DNA of 10,276 nt from an uncultured beta proteobacterium. GTDB taxonomy: Bacteria; Pseudomonadota; Gammaproteobacteria; Burkholderiales; SG8-39. The position numbers and the translations under genes are program-made. A model generated the notes under the pieces. The model had not been told where the DNA came from and made no database searches. It worked only from the letters and a program-made list of their open reading frames with translations. Positions 1-6,289 of the stretch are shown here, one piece after another; within the stretch, counting starts at the first letter, position 1; the number at the start of each line of letters is the position of its first letter. The stretch lies in NCBI GenBank assembly GCA_902826155.1, contig CADEDU010000039.1, positions 41,144 through 51,419 on the forward strand. Reading direction: 5' to 3'.

Positions 1-57
1 ATGGACGAGGTGCGCAAGAACGGCTGCAAGCCCAAGCGCGAATGGGACAAGGGTTGA
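1..57 (+). CDS. C-terminal end of an upstream gene, possibly a TRAP substrate-binding protein (DctP type)
   Basis: Frame 1 is open from the first base to a TGA at 55-57 and reads MDEVRKNGCKPKREWDKG. The ATG at position 1 is probably an internal Met, since the window simply begins there. Eighteen residues are too few to name a family. The tail is basic and charged, as the last helix of periplasmic TRAP receptors often is, and the next genes on the same strand are dctQ and dctM. In this transporter family the receptor gene commonly sits immediately upstream of them. The identification therefore rests on context only. A terminator-like hairpin begins 34 bases after the stop, which is consistent with this being the end of a highly expressed receptor gene. 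Confidence 0.5.
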   Translation: MDEVRKNGCKPKREWDKG

Positions 58-79
58 TCTTCCCCTGTCAGCAAGCAGT

Positions 80-148
80 CGGGTAACGAAGCGGGCGGCG
101 AGTTAAGATCGTCGCCCGTTTCATTTTTGCAGTACGGGTCGTTACCCG
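80..148 (+). repeat. Long-range inverted repeat enclosing the terminator, competing with a small local hairpin
   Basis: CGGGTAACG (80-88) is the exact reverse complement of CGTTACCCG (140-148), giving a 9-bp outer stem that encloses the terminator hairpin at 92-118 and its T-run. The downstream arm can instead fold locally, CGGGT (135-139) with ACCCG (144-148) around a CGTT loop. The two foldings are mutually exclusive because they share bases 144-148. The arrangement could stabilise the 3' end of the upstream message or tune read-through into dctQ. No ligand-binding element is recognised. Confidence 0.55.
92..128 (+). terminator. Rho-independent-type terminator or attenuator between the upstream gene and dctQ
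   Basis: The arms CGGGCGGCGA (92-101) and TCGTCGCCCG (109-118) form a 10-bp stem with one G-U wobble and a 7-base loop. The run TTTCATTTTT (119-128) follows immediately. This is a classic intrinsic-terminator layout. It lies 34 bases after the upstream stop and over 100 bases before dctQ. If the upstream gene is dctP, partial termination here would let the soluble receptor be made in excess of the membrane subunits; that role is inference. Confidence 0.75.
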
Positions 149-244
149 GCGCACGGGCCCGATGTGCACGCGCAGCCGCAGCGACGCAAGCAGGCGCAGG
201 CAATCGGCGGCAGCCGAAGCGGTAACCAACAGGGGGAGAGTCAA

Positions 245-826
245 GTGGAAGCGGCGCGACACGAAGTCGACGCCAGCGCGTCCCAGGCGCATCTGAAGCA
301 CGGCATCGTCTACCGTGGTTTCGAGCGCTTTCTCATGGTGCTGAACAGCATCGGGACGATCTGGATCTTTGCATTGATGTTCCTGATCTGCGCCGACGTA
401 GTGGCGCGCTCGGGGTTCAATCACCCGATCGACGGCGTTACGGACATCGCGGCGTTCTCGATCATCGGCATCGTGTTCCTGCAGCTTGCCGCCACCGTGC
501 ACGTCAACCGCATGACCAAGGGCGACGTGCTGCTCGAGATCATCACCCGACGATCCAAGATCGCGGGCGCGTGGGTCGAGTCGCTGTTCCTGTTGTTCGG
601 CGTGATCATGTTCGCGCTCATCGTGCGCGCGAGCTGGCCGCTGCTCACCCAGTCGATCACCCGCAATCAGTTCTTCGGCGTCGAAGGCGTGTTCACCTTT
701 CCCACCTGGCCGATCCGCGCCATCATCGTCGTGGGCGCGGCCTCGGTAGCGGTCGCCTACATCATGCAGATCGCCAACACATTGCGCACGGCGTACCGCG
801 CCCGAAACGCAGGAGCGCCGCGATGA
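245..826 (+). CDS. dctQ: TRAP transporter small permease subunit (DctQ family)
   Basis: This 193-residue protein is the small membrane subunit of a tripartite ATP-independent periplasmic transporter, which imports organic (usually carboxylate) substrates using the sodium or proton gradient. Four hydrophobic segments are visible at roughly 31-53, 66-86, 110-130 and 156-178, the normal DctQ topology. Family signatures include a D-x-x-x-R motif at the end of helix 1 (D51, R55), the following P-I-x-G at 61-64, and the P-T-W-P-I-R stretch (153-158) that starts the last helix. I chose GTG 245 because GGGGGAG (232-238) sits 6 bases upstream. The frame stays open back to a GTG at 164, but that would add a basic, low-complexity N-terminus with no ribosome site. 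The stop overlaps dctM by ATGA, indicating translational coupling. Confidence 0.88.
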   Translation: MEAARHEVDASASQAHLKHGIVYRGFERFLMVLNSIGTIWIFALMFLICADVVARSGFNHPIDGVTDIAAFSIIGIVFLQLAATVHVNRMTKGDVLLEIITRRSKIAGAWVESLFLLFGVIMFALIVRASWPLLTQSITRNQFFGVEGVFTFPTWPIRAIIVVGAASVAVAYIMQIANTLRTAYRARNAGAPR

Positions 827-2130
827 GCGAGTTGCAGATCGGCTTCCTGCTCATCGCCGCGATGGTGTTCCTGGTCATTGCCGGCATGCAGGTCGGCGTG
901 GTGCTGTTGTCGTTGTCGTTCACCGGGATCTGGCTGATCAAGGAGAACTTCGAGACCGCCTCGCGCATGCTCGGGTTGGCCTCGTACAGCGGCATTCAGG
1001 ACATCGTTTTCGCCACCATTCCGCTGTTCGTGCTGATGGGCATGTTCGTGAGCATCGCCGAACTGGGCAAAGACACCTTCGAAGTCGCCGAATGGCTGCT
1101 GCGCAAGATCACCGGCGGGCTGGCGATGGCGGTCGTGGCAGCCAACGCGCTGTTCGCAGCGGTCACCGGCATCAGCATCGCCTCGGCCGCGGTCTTCACG
1201 CGCATCGCCGTGCCGGAGTTGCTCAAGAACGGCTATTCACCCAGGCTGTCGGTAGGCGTGGTCGCCGGCTCCTCCATCCTGGGCATGCTGATTCCCCCGT
1301 CGATCCTGTTCATCCTCTACGGCATCGTCGCCGAGGAGTCGATCGGCAAGCTGTTCATCGCCGGCATCATCCCGGGACTGCTGATGTCGATCGCCTTCTG
1401 TCTGGGCATCTACATCATGGTGAAGTACTTCAAGGGCTTCGCCGGCACGGTACGCGACGGCGCCGATCTCGACCGCCGCGAAACCTGGGGCAGCGCGCTG
1501 AGCAAGCTCGCCCCGGTGCTGGCGCTGGTGATACTGATTCTAGGTGGCCTGTATTCGGGCATCTTCACGCCGACCGAGGCGGGCGCCGTCGGTGCGTTCG
1601 GAGCCTTCGTCATCGCCCTGATCCGGCGACGCCTCACCTGGAAACGGCTGTGGCAGGTGCTGGTCGAAACCGGCTTCGTCTCGGTGAGCATCCTGATCCT
1701 GCTGATCGCCGCCAACCTCTACAGCCGCATGCTCACCTACTCGGGCGTGCCCGAAGCGATCGGCAGCGTGCTCCAGGGACTGGGCATCGTCGGATTCTTC
1801 GTGGTCTACATCGCGATCATCATCGGTCTGGGCTGCATCCTGGATTCGACTTCGATCCTGCTGATCGTCGTGCCGATCGTGGTGCCGATCGCCAAGACAT
1901 TCAACATCGACCTGATCCAGTTCGGCGTGATCACCGTGATCGCCGTGGAGATCGGCCTGCTCACGCCGCCGCTCGGTCTGTCGGCGTTCGCGGTCAAGTC
2001 GAGTCTGGCCGACCAGAGCATCCGCCTGGGCGAAGTGTTTCGCGGCTCGGGGCCGTTCGTCATCATCATGTTCATCGTGTTGTTGCTGGTCACGGTGTTT
2101 CCCGCGCTCAGTACGGCATTGGTGCGTTGA
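823..2130 (+). CDS. dctM: TRAP transporter large permease subunit (DctM family)
   Basis: This 435-residue, strongly hydrophobic protein is the transport-pore subunit of the TRAP system and pairs with DctQ in the inner membrane; its length is typical for DctM. Conserved motifs include IPLFVLMG near the start of the second third of the N-half, the G-x-S-x-A-S-A-A segment, L-G-M-L-IPPS (IPPS at 157-160), GIFTPTEAGA (246-255), the L-D-S-T-S-I-L-L-I stretch, and GLLTPPLG near residue 380. ATG 823 overlaps the dctQ stop and has CAGGAG (810-815) at good spacing, so the start is firm. The ligand cannot be deduced from the membrane subunits. The genes downstream on the same strand suggest that the imported acid is their substrate. 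Confidence 0.93.
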   Translation: MSELQIGFLLIAAMVFLVIAGMQVGVVLLSLSFTGIWLIKENFETASRMLGLASYSGIQDIVFATIPLFVLMGMFVSIAELGKDTFEVAEWLLRKITGGLAMAVVAANALFAAVTGISIASAAVFTRIAVPELLKNGYSPRLSVGVVAGSSILGMLIPPSILFILYGIVAEESIGKLFIAGIIPGLLMSIAFCLGIYIMVKYFKGFAGTVRDGADLDRRETWGSALSKLAPVLALVILILGGLYSGIFTPTEAGAVGAFGAFVIALIRRRLTWKRLWQVLVETGFVSVSILILLIAANLYSRMLTYSGVPEAIGSVLQGLGIVGFFVVYIAIIIGLGCILDSTSILLIVVPIVVPIAKTFNIDLIQFGVITVIAVEIGLLTPPLGLSAFAVKSSLADQSIRLGEVFRGSGPFVIIMFIVLLLVTVFPALSTALVR

Positions 2131-2211
2131 GTCGCCGACGATGATGCGCTCGGTCACATCGCTGAGCAGACGCGACCGCACATCCGCGGCGTACTCGTCG
2201 GCCTTCATCTC

Positions 2212-4548
2212 GTGAACGCCCCTGCCCACCCGGCGATTCGCGAGCCGTATACCGGGCAGTCGATCCGCCGCAATGAAGACGAACGTTTCCTGACCGGACG
2301 CGGCTGTTTCGTCGGCGATTTCCAGCTCGACAGCATGCTGCACGCGGTCATCGTGCGCAGCACCCACGCGCATGCGCGACTCGTCTCGATCGACAAGTCG
2401 CGCGTGATCGCGCACCCCGGTGTGAAGGCGTTCTTCACGCATGCGGACATCGCCGACTACCCCGCGACCATTCCCGTACGGCTTGCACCGCTCGAAGGTG
2501 TCGAACGGTTCCTGCAACAACCGCTGGCGAGCGACCGCGTGCGCTTCGTCGGCGAACCAATCGGCGTGATCGTCGCCACCAGCCCGTACATCGCCGAAGA
2601 TGCGCTCGACTTCGTCGATGCGCACTATGAGCCGCTCGCGCCGGTCACCGATGCGCACGGCGCACTCGCCGATGCCAGCGTGCTGCACGCCGGGCCGGGC
2701 ACCAACGTGGCGAGTCGCTACACCGTCGCCAAGGGCGATGTGAACGCCGCATTCGCGCGCGCCGACTACGTGCGCCGCGAATCGTTCTATTCGCATCGCC
2801 ACACCGCCGTCCCGATGGAAACGCGCGGACTGGTCGCCGCGTTCGACACGCCAGCCAACATGCTCACCGTGTGGGGCGCCACCAAGGTGCCGTTCTTCAA
2901 CCGGCGCGCGCTGGCGAAAATGCTGCGGCTGCCGGAAACGTCGATCGACATGATCGAGTTGGACGTCGGCGGCGGGTTCGGCGTGCGCGGCGAGTTCTAC
3001 CCGGAAGACTTCCTCATCCCATTCGCGGCGATGCAGTTGCGACAGCCGGTGAAATGGATCGAAGACCGGCGCGAACACCTGCTCACCACGAACCACTCGC
3101 GCGAGATGGAGTGCGAGCTCGAGGTGGCGTTCTCGCGCGACGGCACTTTGCTGGCGATGCGCGGACGCATCCTCGGCGATCTCGGTGCGTACATCCGCAC
3201 CGCGGGCGCGGTCGGCAACGCCAAGGCGGCGCAGTTCCTGCCCGGGCCCTATCGGCTGGATCACTTCGAGTGCGAAGTGGTGAGTCTGCTCACCAACAAG
3301 ACGCCGGTGGGCACCTATCGTGGGCCGGGTCGCTATGAGGCGAACTTCTTTCGCGAGCGGCTGTTCGACATCGCGGCGCGCGAACTGGGCATCGAACCGG
3401 CGGCGCTGCGGCTGAAGAACCTGATCACGCCCGAGCAGATGCCGTACAGCATCGGCCGCATCTGTCCGTACGAGGGCGACAACGAGTACGACACCGGCGA
3501 TTACCCTTCCGCGTTCCGCCAGGCGCTCGCTGCCATCGACTATCCGCAGTTGGCACGCCAATCGGGGCAACTGATCGACGGCCGCTATCACGGCGTGGGC
3601 ATCTGCACCTTCGTCGAATCGAGCGGCGCCGGCCCCTCGGAGGCGACACGGATCGTCATCAAGGGGAGCGCGCACATCGAGGTCTACACCGGCGCGACCA
3701 GCATGGGCCAGGGTCACGAAACGGTGTTCGCGCAGATCGCCGCCGACGCGTTGCGCGTGCCGATGCGTGCGATCAAGGTGTTCCACGGTTCGACCACGTA
3801 CGTCGAGAACGGCTTCGGCACCTACCACAGTCGCGCGGTGGTGCTCGGCGGTAGCTCGATCAAGGTCACCGCCGACAAGTTGATCGCACAACTCATCGCG
3901 CTCGCTGCCGCCCGCAGCGGACGATCCGCCGACGCGCTCGAATTCAGTGACGCCGCCGTCATCGACCGCGTGACGGGCGACGCCGTGCTCCGCCTCGACA
4001 GCGTGGTCGAAGCTGCTCGACAAGGCGACGCGCAGGCCGCAGCCGCGCTCACCGCGAACGGCAAGTTCGAGGTGAGCAAACGCACGTACACCTATGGCAC
4101 GCACGTCGCGCACGTCGCCGTCGATGCAGCAACCGGACGGATCGATGTGTTGAACTACGTGGGCAACGAGGACGTCGGCCGCGCGATCAATCCCCTGCTC
4201 GTCGATGCGCAGGCGCTCGGCGGAATCGTGCAGGGTTTGGGCGGGACGCTGCTCGAAGCGTTCGTGTACGACGCGAGCGGACAACTGCTGACCGGCACGC
4301 TCGCCGACTATCTGCTGCCCTCGAGCTGCGATTTCCCCCGCATCCACTCGATCACGCTGGAAGAAGCACCGTCCAAGCTCAACCCGCTCGGCGCCAAAGG
4401 CGCCGGCGAAGGGGCGACCGGTTCTGTGGGCGGCGCGATTGCCAACGCGGTGAGCGCGGCGTTGGCCTCGCTTGGCGTGAGCGTGACGCGCCTGCCGCTG
4501 TCACCCAACAACGTGGTCGCGATGATTCGCGCCGCGCGCTCAGCATGA
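2212..4548 (+). CDS. Molybdopterin-binding large subunit of a xanthine/CO-dehydrogenase-family hydroxylase (CoxL-like, not form I CODH)
   Basis: This 778-residue protein is the molybdenum-cofactor subunit of a three-subunit hydroxylase that inserts water-derived oxygen at an electron-poor carbon, often in N-heterocycles, aldehydes or aromatic acids. It starts with the family opening G-Q-S-I-R-R-N-E-D-E-R-F-L-T-G-R-G and an a/b-hammerhead domain (about 18-135). Cofactor motifs are GGGFG (253-257), TYRGPGR (368-374), GATSMGQGHE (494-503) and GAKGAGEGATG containing the expected catalytic Glu at 733. The active-site loop has TYRGPGR where true aerobic CO dehydrogenase has a Cu-binding Cys (AYxCSFR), so it should not oxidise CO in that way. 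The 2Fe-2S (CoxS) and FAD (CoxM) partners are not in this window. GTG 2212 gives a standard N-terminus but lacks a clear ribosome site. The frame is open back to the dctM stop without a better start. Confidence 0.88.
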   Translation: MNAPAHPAIREPYTGQSIRRNEDERFLTGRGCFVGDFQLDSMLHAVIVRSTHAHARLVSIDKSRVIAHPGVKAFFTHADIADYPATIPVRLAPLEGVERFLQQPLASDRVRFVGEPIGVIVATSPYIAEDALDFVDAHYEPLAPVTDAHGALADASVLHAGPGTNVASRYTVAKGDVNAAFARADYVRRESFYSHRHTAVPMETRGLVAAFDTPANMLTVWGATKVPFFNRRALAKMLRLPETSIDMIELDVGGGFGVRGEFYPEDFLIPFAAMQLRQPVKWIEDRREHLLTTNHSREMECELEVAFSRDGTLLAMRGRILGDLGAYIRTAGAVGNAKAAQFLPGPYRLDHFECEVVSLLTNKTPVGTYRGPGRYEANFFRERLFDIAARELGIEPAALRLKNLITPEQMPYSIGRICPYEGDNEYDTGDYPSAFRQALAAIDYPQLARQSGQLIDGRYHGVGICTFVESSGAGPSEATRIVIKGSAHIEVYTGATSMGQGHETVFAQIAADALRVPMRAIKVFHGSTTYVENGFGTYHSRAVVLGGSSIKVTADKLIAQLIALAAARSGRSADALEFSDAAVIDRVTGDAVLRLDSVVEAARQGDAQAAAALTANGKFEVSKRTYTYGTHVAHVAVDAATGRIDVLNYVGNEDVGRAINPLLVDAQALGGIVQGLGGTLLEAFVYDASGQLLTGTLADYLLPSSCDFPRIHSITLEEAPSKLNPLGAKGAGEGATGSVGGAIANAVSAALASLGVSVTRLPLSPNNVVAMIRAARSA

Positions 4549-4608
4549 GCTGATAAGGCATCTCCGCATCGCTTCGAATGGCCGTGCGGGTTCGACCAGG
4601 AGTTCGTC

Positions 4609-5496
4609 ATGGACTGGAAGTCATTGAGCATCGCTGTCGTCGCGGGTGATCGGCGCGAGCAGGAAATCGCGCGCCAGGCCGCACTCACCGGCGCCGAGGT
4701 GCGTGCGTTCGGCTTTCCATGGCCCGAGGGCGGCATCGCCGGCGTGCGTCACTGCACGAACACGACCGAGGCGTTGCACGGCGCGCACGTGGCGCTGTTT
4801 CCGATCCCCGGCATCGGCGCCGACGGCGCCTTGTTCGCGCCCTTTCACGGCGAACGCATCGTTCCTACGCACGACATGCTGGCCGGGATGCGTACGCCGC
4901 GCCACATCATCCTGGGCTGGGCCGACGCCAATCTGAAAACCCACGCGCAATCGCTCGGCATCACCTTTCACGAGTACGAGTGGGACAAGGATCTGATGCT
5001 GCTGCGCGGGCCGGCGATCGTCGAAGGCATGCTGCGGGTGATCATCGAGAACACTGACATCACCATTCACAAGTCGACCGTCTGCGTTGTCGGTCAGGGC
5101 ACGATCGGTTTTCTGGTGACGCGCACGCTGCTCGCGCTCGGGGCCAACGTGCACGTCGTGGCGCGTAACAAGGTGCAGCGCGCCGAAGCCTATGCCGCAG
5201 GGGCCACGCCGCACGATCTCGACGACCTCACCCGGCTCGCACCGACGCTCGATACGGTCATCTCGACCGTGCCGGCGCAAATCGTCGATCGCAGTGTGCT
5301 GGCGCAGTTGCCGAAGCATGCGATGCTCGTCGATCTGGCCGCGCCACCCGGGGGCATAGATCGTGACGCCGCGAAAGCGCTCGGTCTGAAATTCGTCTGG
5401 GCTCGCGGCATGGGTTCGCGCGCGCCGGTCACGGTCGGTCGTAGTCAATGGAGCGGCATCCGGCCGCGGATTGAATCGATCTTCGCAGGCTCGTAA
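4609..5496 (+). CDS. dpaA: Dipicolinate synthase subunit A homolog (DpaA/SpoVFA-like NAD(P)-binding protein)
   Basis: This 295-residue protein aligns end to end, from memory, with Bacillus DpaA, the pyridine-nucleotide-binding subunit that with flavoprotein DpaB oxidises a dihydrodipicolinate-type intermediate to dipicolinate. Shared landmarks are the N-terminal I-A-V-V-A-G-D-x-R-x-x-E-I-x-R, the central P-x-x-V-E-G segment followed by N/H-T-D-x-T-I-H, a Rossmann GxGxxG (G162, G164, G167) leading into T-L-L-A-L-G-A-N-V-H-V, and L-V-D-L-A-A-P-P-G-G-I-D, matching L-D-L-A-S-R-P-G-G-T-D in Bacillus. AGGAG (4598-4602) lies 6 bases before ATG 4609. No DpaB or sporulation gene is nearby, so synthesis of spore dipicolinate is unlikely. 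A related oxidoreduction of a cyclic imino- or pyridine-carboxylate in a catabolic route fits better, which is inference. A distant D-2-hydroxyacid dehydrogenase-type activity remains possible. Confidence 0.8.
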   Translation: MDWKSLSIAVVAGDRREQEIARQAALTGAEVRAFGFPWPEGGIAGVRHCTNTTEALHGAHVALFPIPGIGADGALFAPFHGERIVPTHDMLAGMRTPRHIILGWADANLKTHAQSLGITFHEYEWDKDLMLLRGPAIVEGMLRVIIENTDITIHKSTVCVVGQGTIGFLVTRTLLALGANVHVVARNKVQRAEAYAAGATPHDLDDLTRLAPTLDTVISTVPAQIVDRSVLAQLPKHAMLVDLAAPPGGIDRDAAKALGLKFVWARGMGSRAPVTVGRSQWSGIRPRIESIFAGS

Positions 5497-5579
5497 AGTC
5501 ACTGTCGATCGCTGCAACGTCATACCGCCAGGCTCGAGCGCCGCGAACCTCGAGCATCACCAGCCAGGGAGACTCAACC

Positions 5580-5837
5580 ATGCCCGTCGTCACCGTACAA
5601 CTGTGGACCGGTCGCACCGTCGCGCAGAAGCGCCGCCTGGTCAAGGCGATTACCGACGCGATGATCGAACACGCCGACTGCAAGCCCGATCATCTGCACG
5701 TGATCATCCAGGACGTGCCGAAGGAATCGTGGGGACGCGCCGGCAAGCTCGGCATCGATCACGAGCCGACGAAGGCGCCGGCAAAGGTTTCGGCGCGACC
5801 CGCGGCGAATGCACCCAAGCGCAGGAGTGCGAGGTGA
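5580..5837 (+). CDS. 4-oxalocrotonate tautomerase-family protein
   Basis: This 85-residue protein belongs to the small tautomerases that interconvert enol and keto acids, for example in meta-cleavage pathways. It begins Met-Pro, so removal of Met exposes the catalytic Pro1. Counting from Pro1 it aligns without gaps to classical 4-OT: G10 and Arg11 (substrate carboxylate binding) are kept, but Arg39 is replaced by His and Phe50 by Trp. After about residue 61 there is a basic Ala/Pro/Lys-rich tail of roughly 23 residues that ordinary 62-70-residue family members lack. AGGGAG (5566-5571) is 8 bases upstream of ATG 5580. Its stop overlaps the next gene by GTGA. The changed active site suggests a substrate other than 2-hydroxymuconate. 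The exact reaction is unknown. Confidence 0.87.
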   Translation: MPVVTVQLWTGRTVAQKRRLVKAITDAMIEHADCKPDHLHVIIQDVPKESWGRAGKLGIDHEPTKAPAKVSARPAANAPKRRSAR

Positions 5838-6238
5838 GCGCACCAGGGTCAAGTGCGGCGCCAGCGGCCGCGACGCCATCACCCGCATTCGCGCACATGC
5901 TGATGCAGGTGCGCGACATCGACGCGGCCCGTCGTTTCTACGTGGAGGTGCTCGGCTTCAGCGTGCGCCTGGCCAAGCCGCTTGCCGATGGCCGGCCGTT
6001 CGTGCCGTTCCACGAGGGTCTGGCGCTCACCACCGGCGGACCGGGCAGTTCCCCGCAGATCGATCATCTGGCCTTCAAGGTGCACGACGTGCGCGCACTG
6101 GCTGCGCGCTGCCACGCCGCTAACGTCACCTTCAAGCAGGATCTGCACGACGGCATCTACGGACTGACGATCTACGTCGCCGATCCCGATGGCACCACGA
6201 TCGAATTGTTCGAAGCCGGCGCCCGACTGACGGGCTGA
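5834..6238 (+). CDS. Single-domain VOC/glyoxalase-fold metalloprotein
   Basis: The protein has 134 residues. A short Ala/Pro/Ser-rich N-terminus (1-18) is followed by one vicinal-oxygen-chelate domain: F-A-H-M-L-M-Q-V-R-D with A-x-x-F-Y and L-G-F, then I-D-H-L-A-F-K-V, and the closing D-P-D-G-T-T-I-E-L-F-E. The three usual metal ligands are present as H21, H78 and E124, so it should bind a divalent metal rather than be a binding-only relative. Family members include glyoxalase I, epimerases, fosfomycin-type transferases and dioxygenases. At this length it lacks the two tandem modules of extradiol ring-cleavage enzymes unless it dimerises. GTG 5834 is chosen because GGAG (5823-5826) precedes it at 7 bases and it overlaps the tautomerase stop. 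The open frame extends further upstream but without family sequence. Confidence 0.85.
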   Translation: MSAPGSSAAPAAATPSPAFAHMLMQVRDIDAARRFYVEVLGFSVRLAKPLADGRPFVPFHEGLALTTGGPGSSPQIDHLAFKVHDVRALAARCHAANVTFKQDLHDGIYGLTIYVADPDGTTIELFEAGARLTG

Positions 6239-6289
6239 TGCTGTTTTCGGCGCCCGCATCACCCCGAGCACTCTTCAAGCGAGCCTCCA

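Noticed and set aside
164..244. Upstream GTG extension of dctQ
   Set aside because: No ribosome site at 164, and the extra 27 residues are basic low complexity. GTG 245 has GGGGGAG at ideal spacing and gives a normal-length DctQ.
2140..2214. 24-codon frame (MMRSVTSL...) ending across the start of the Mo-hydroxylase gene
   Set aside because: No ribosome site and no similarity I recognise. The overlap with GTG 2212 is probably chance.
1540..4347. Very long open frame on the minus strand opposite dctM and the Mo-hydroxylase gene (935 codons)
   Set aside because: Its product is an Asp/His/Arg/Gln-rich low-complexity string with no domain. It is the codon shadow of GC-rich + strand genes that carry clear family motifs.
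2212..4548. Calling this gene carbon monoxide dehydrogenase large subunit
   Set aside because: The Cys-containing AYxCSFR loop that defines form I CO dehydrogenase is replaced by TYRGPGR, and the two partner subunits are missing.
4621..5523. Minus-strand frame of 300 codons opposite the DpaA homolog
   Set aside because: It is a compositional shadow. The + strand protein matches DpaA throughout.
5471..5833. Upstream extension of the VOC gene in the same frame
   Set aside because: It overlaps the well-supported tautomerase and shows no family sequence. GTG 5834 has a ribosome site and a coupling overlap.
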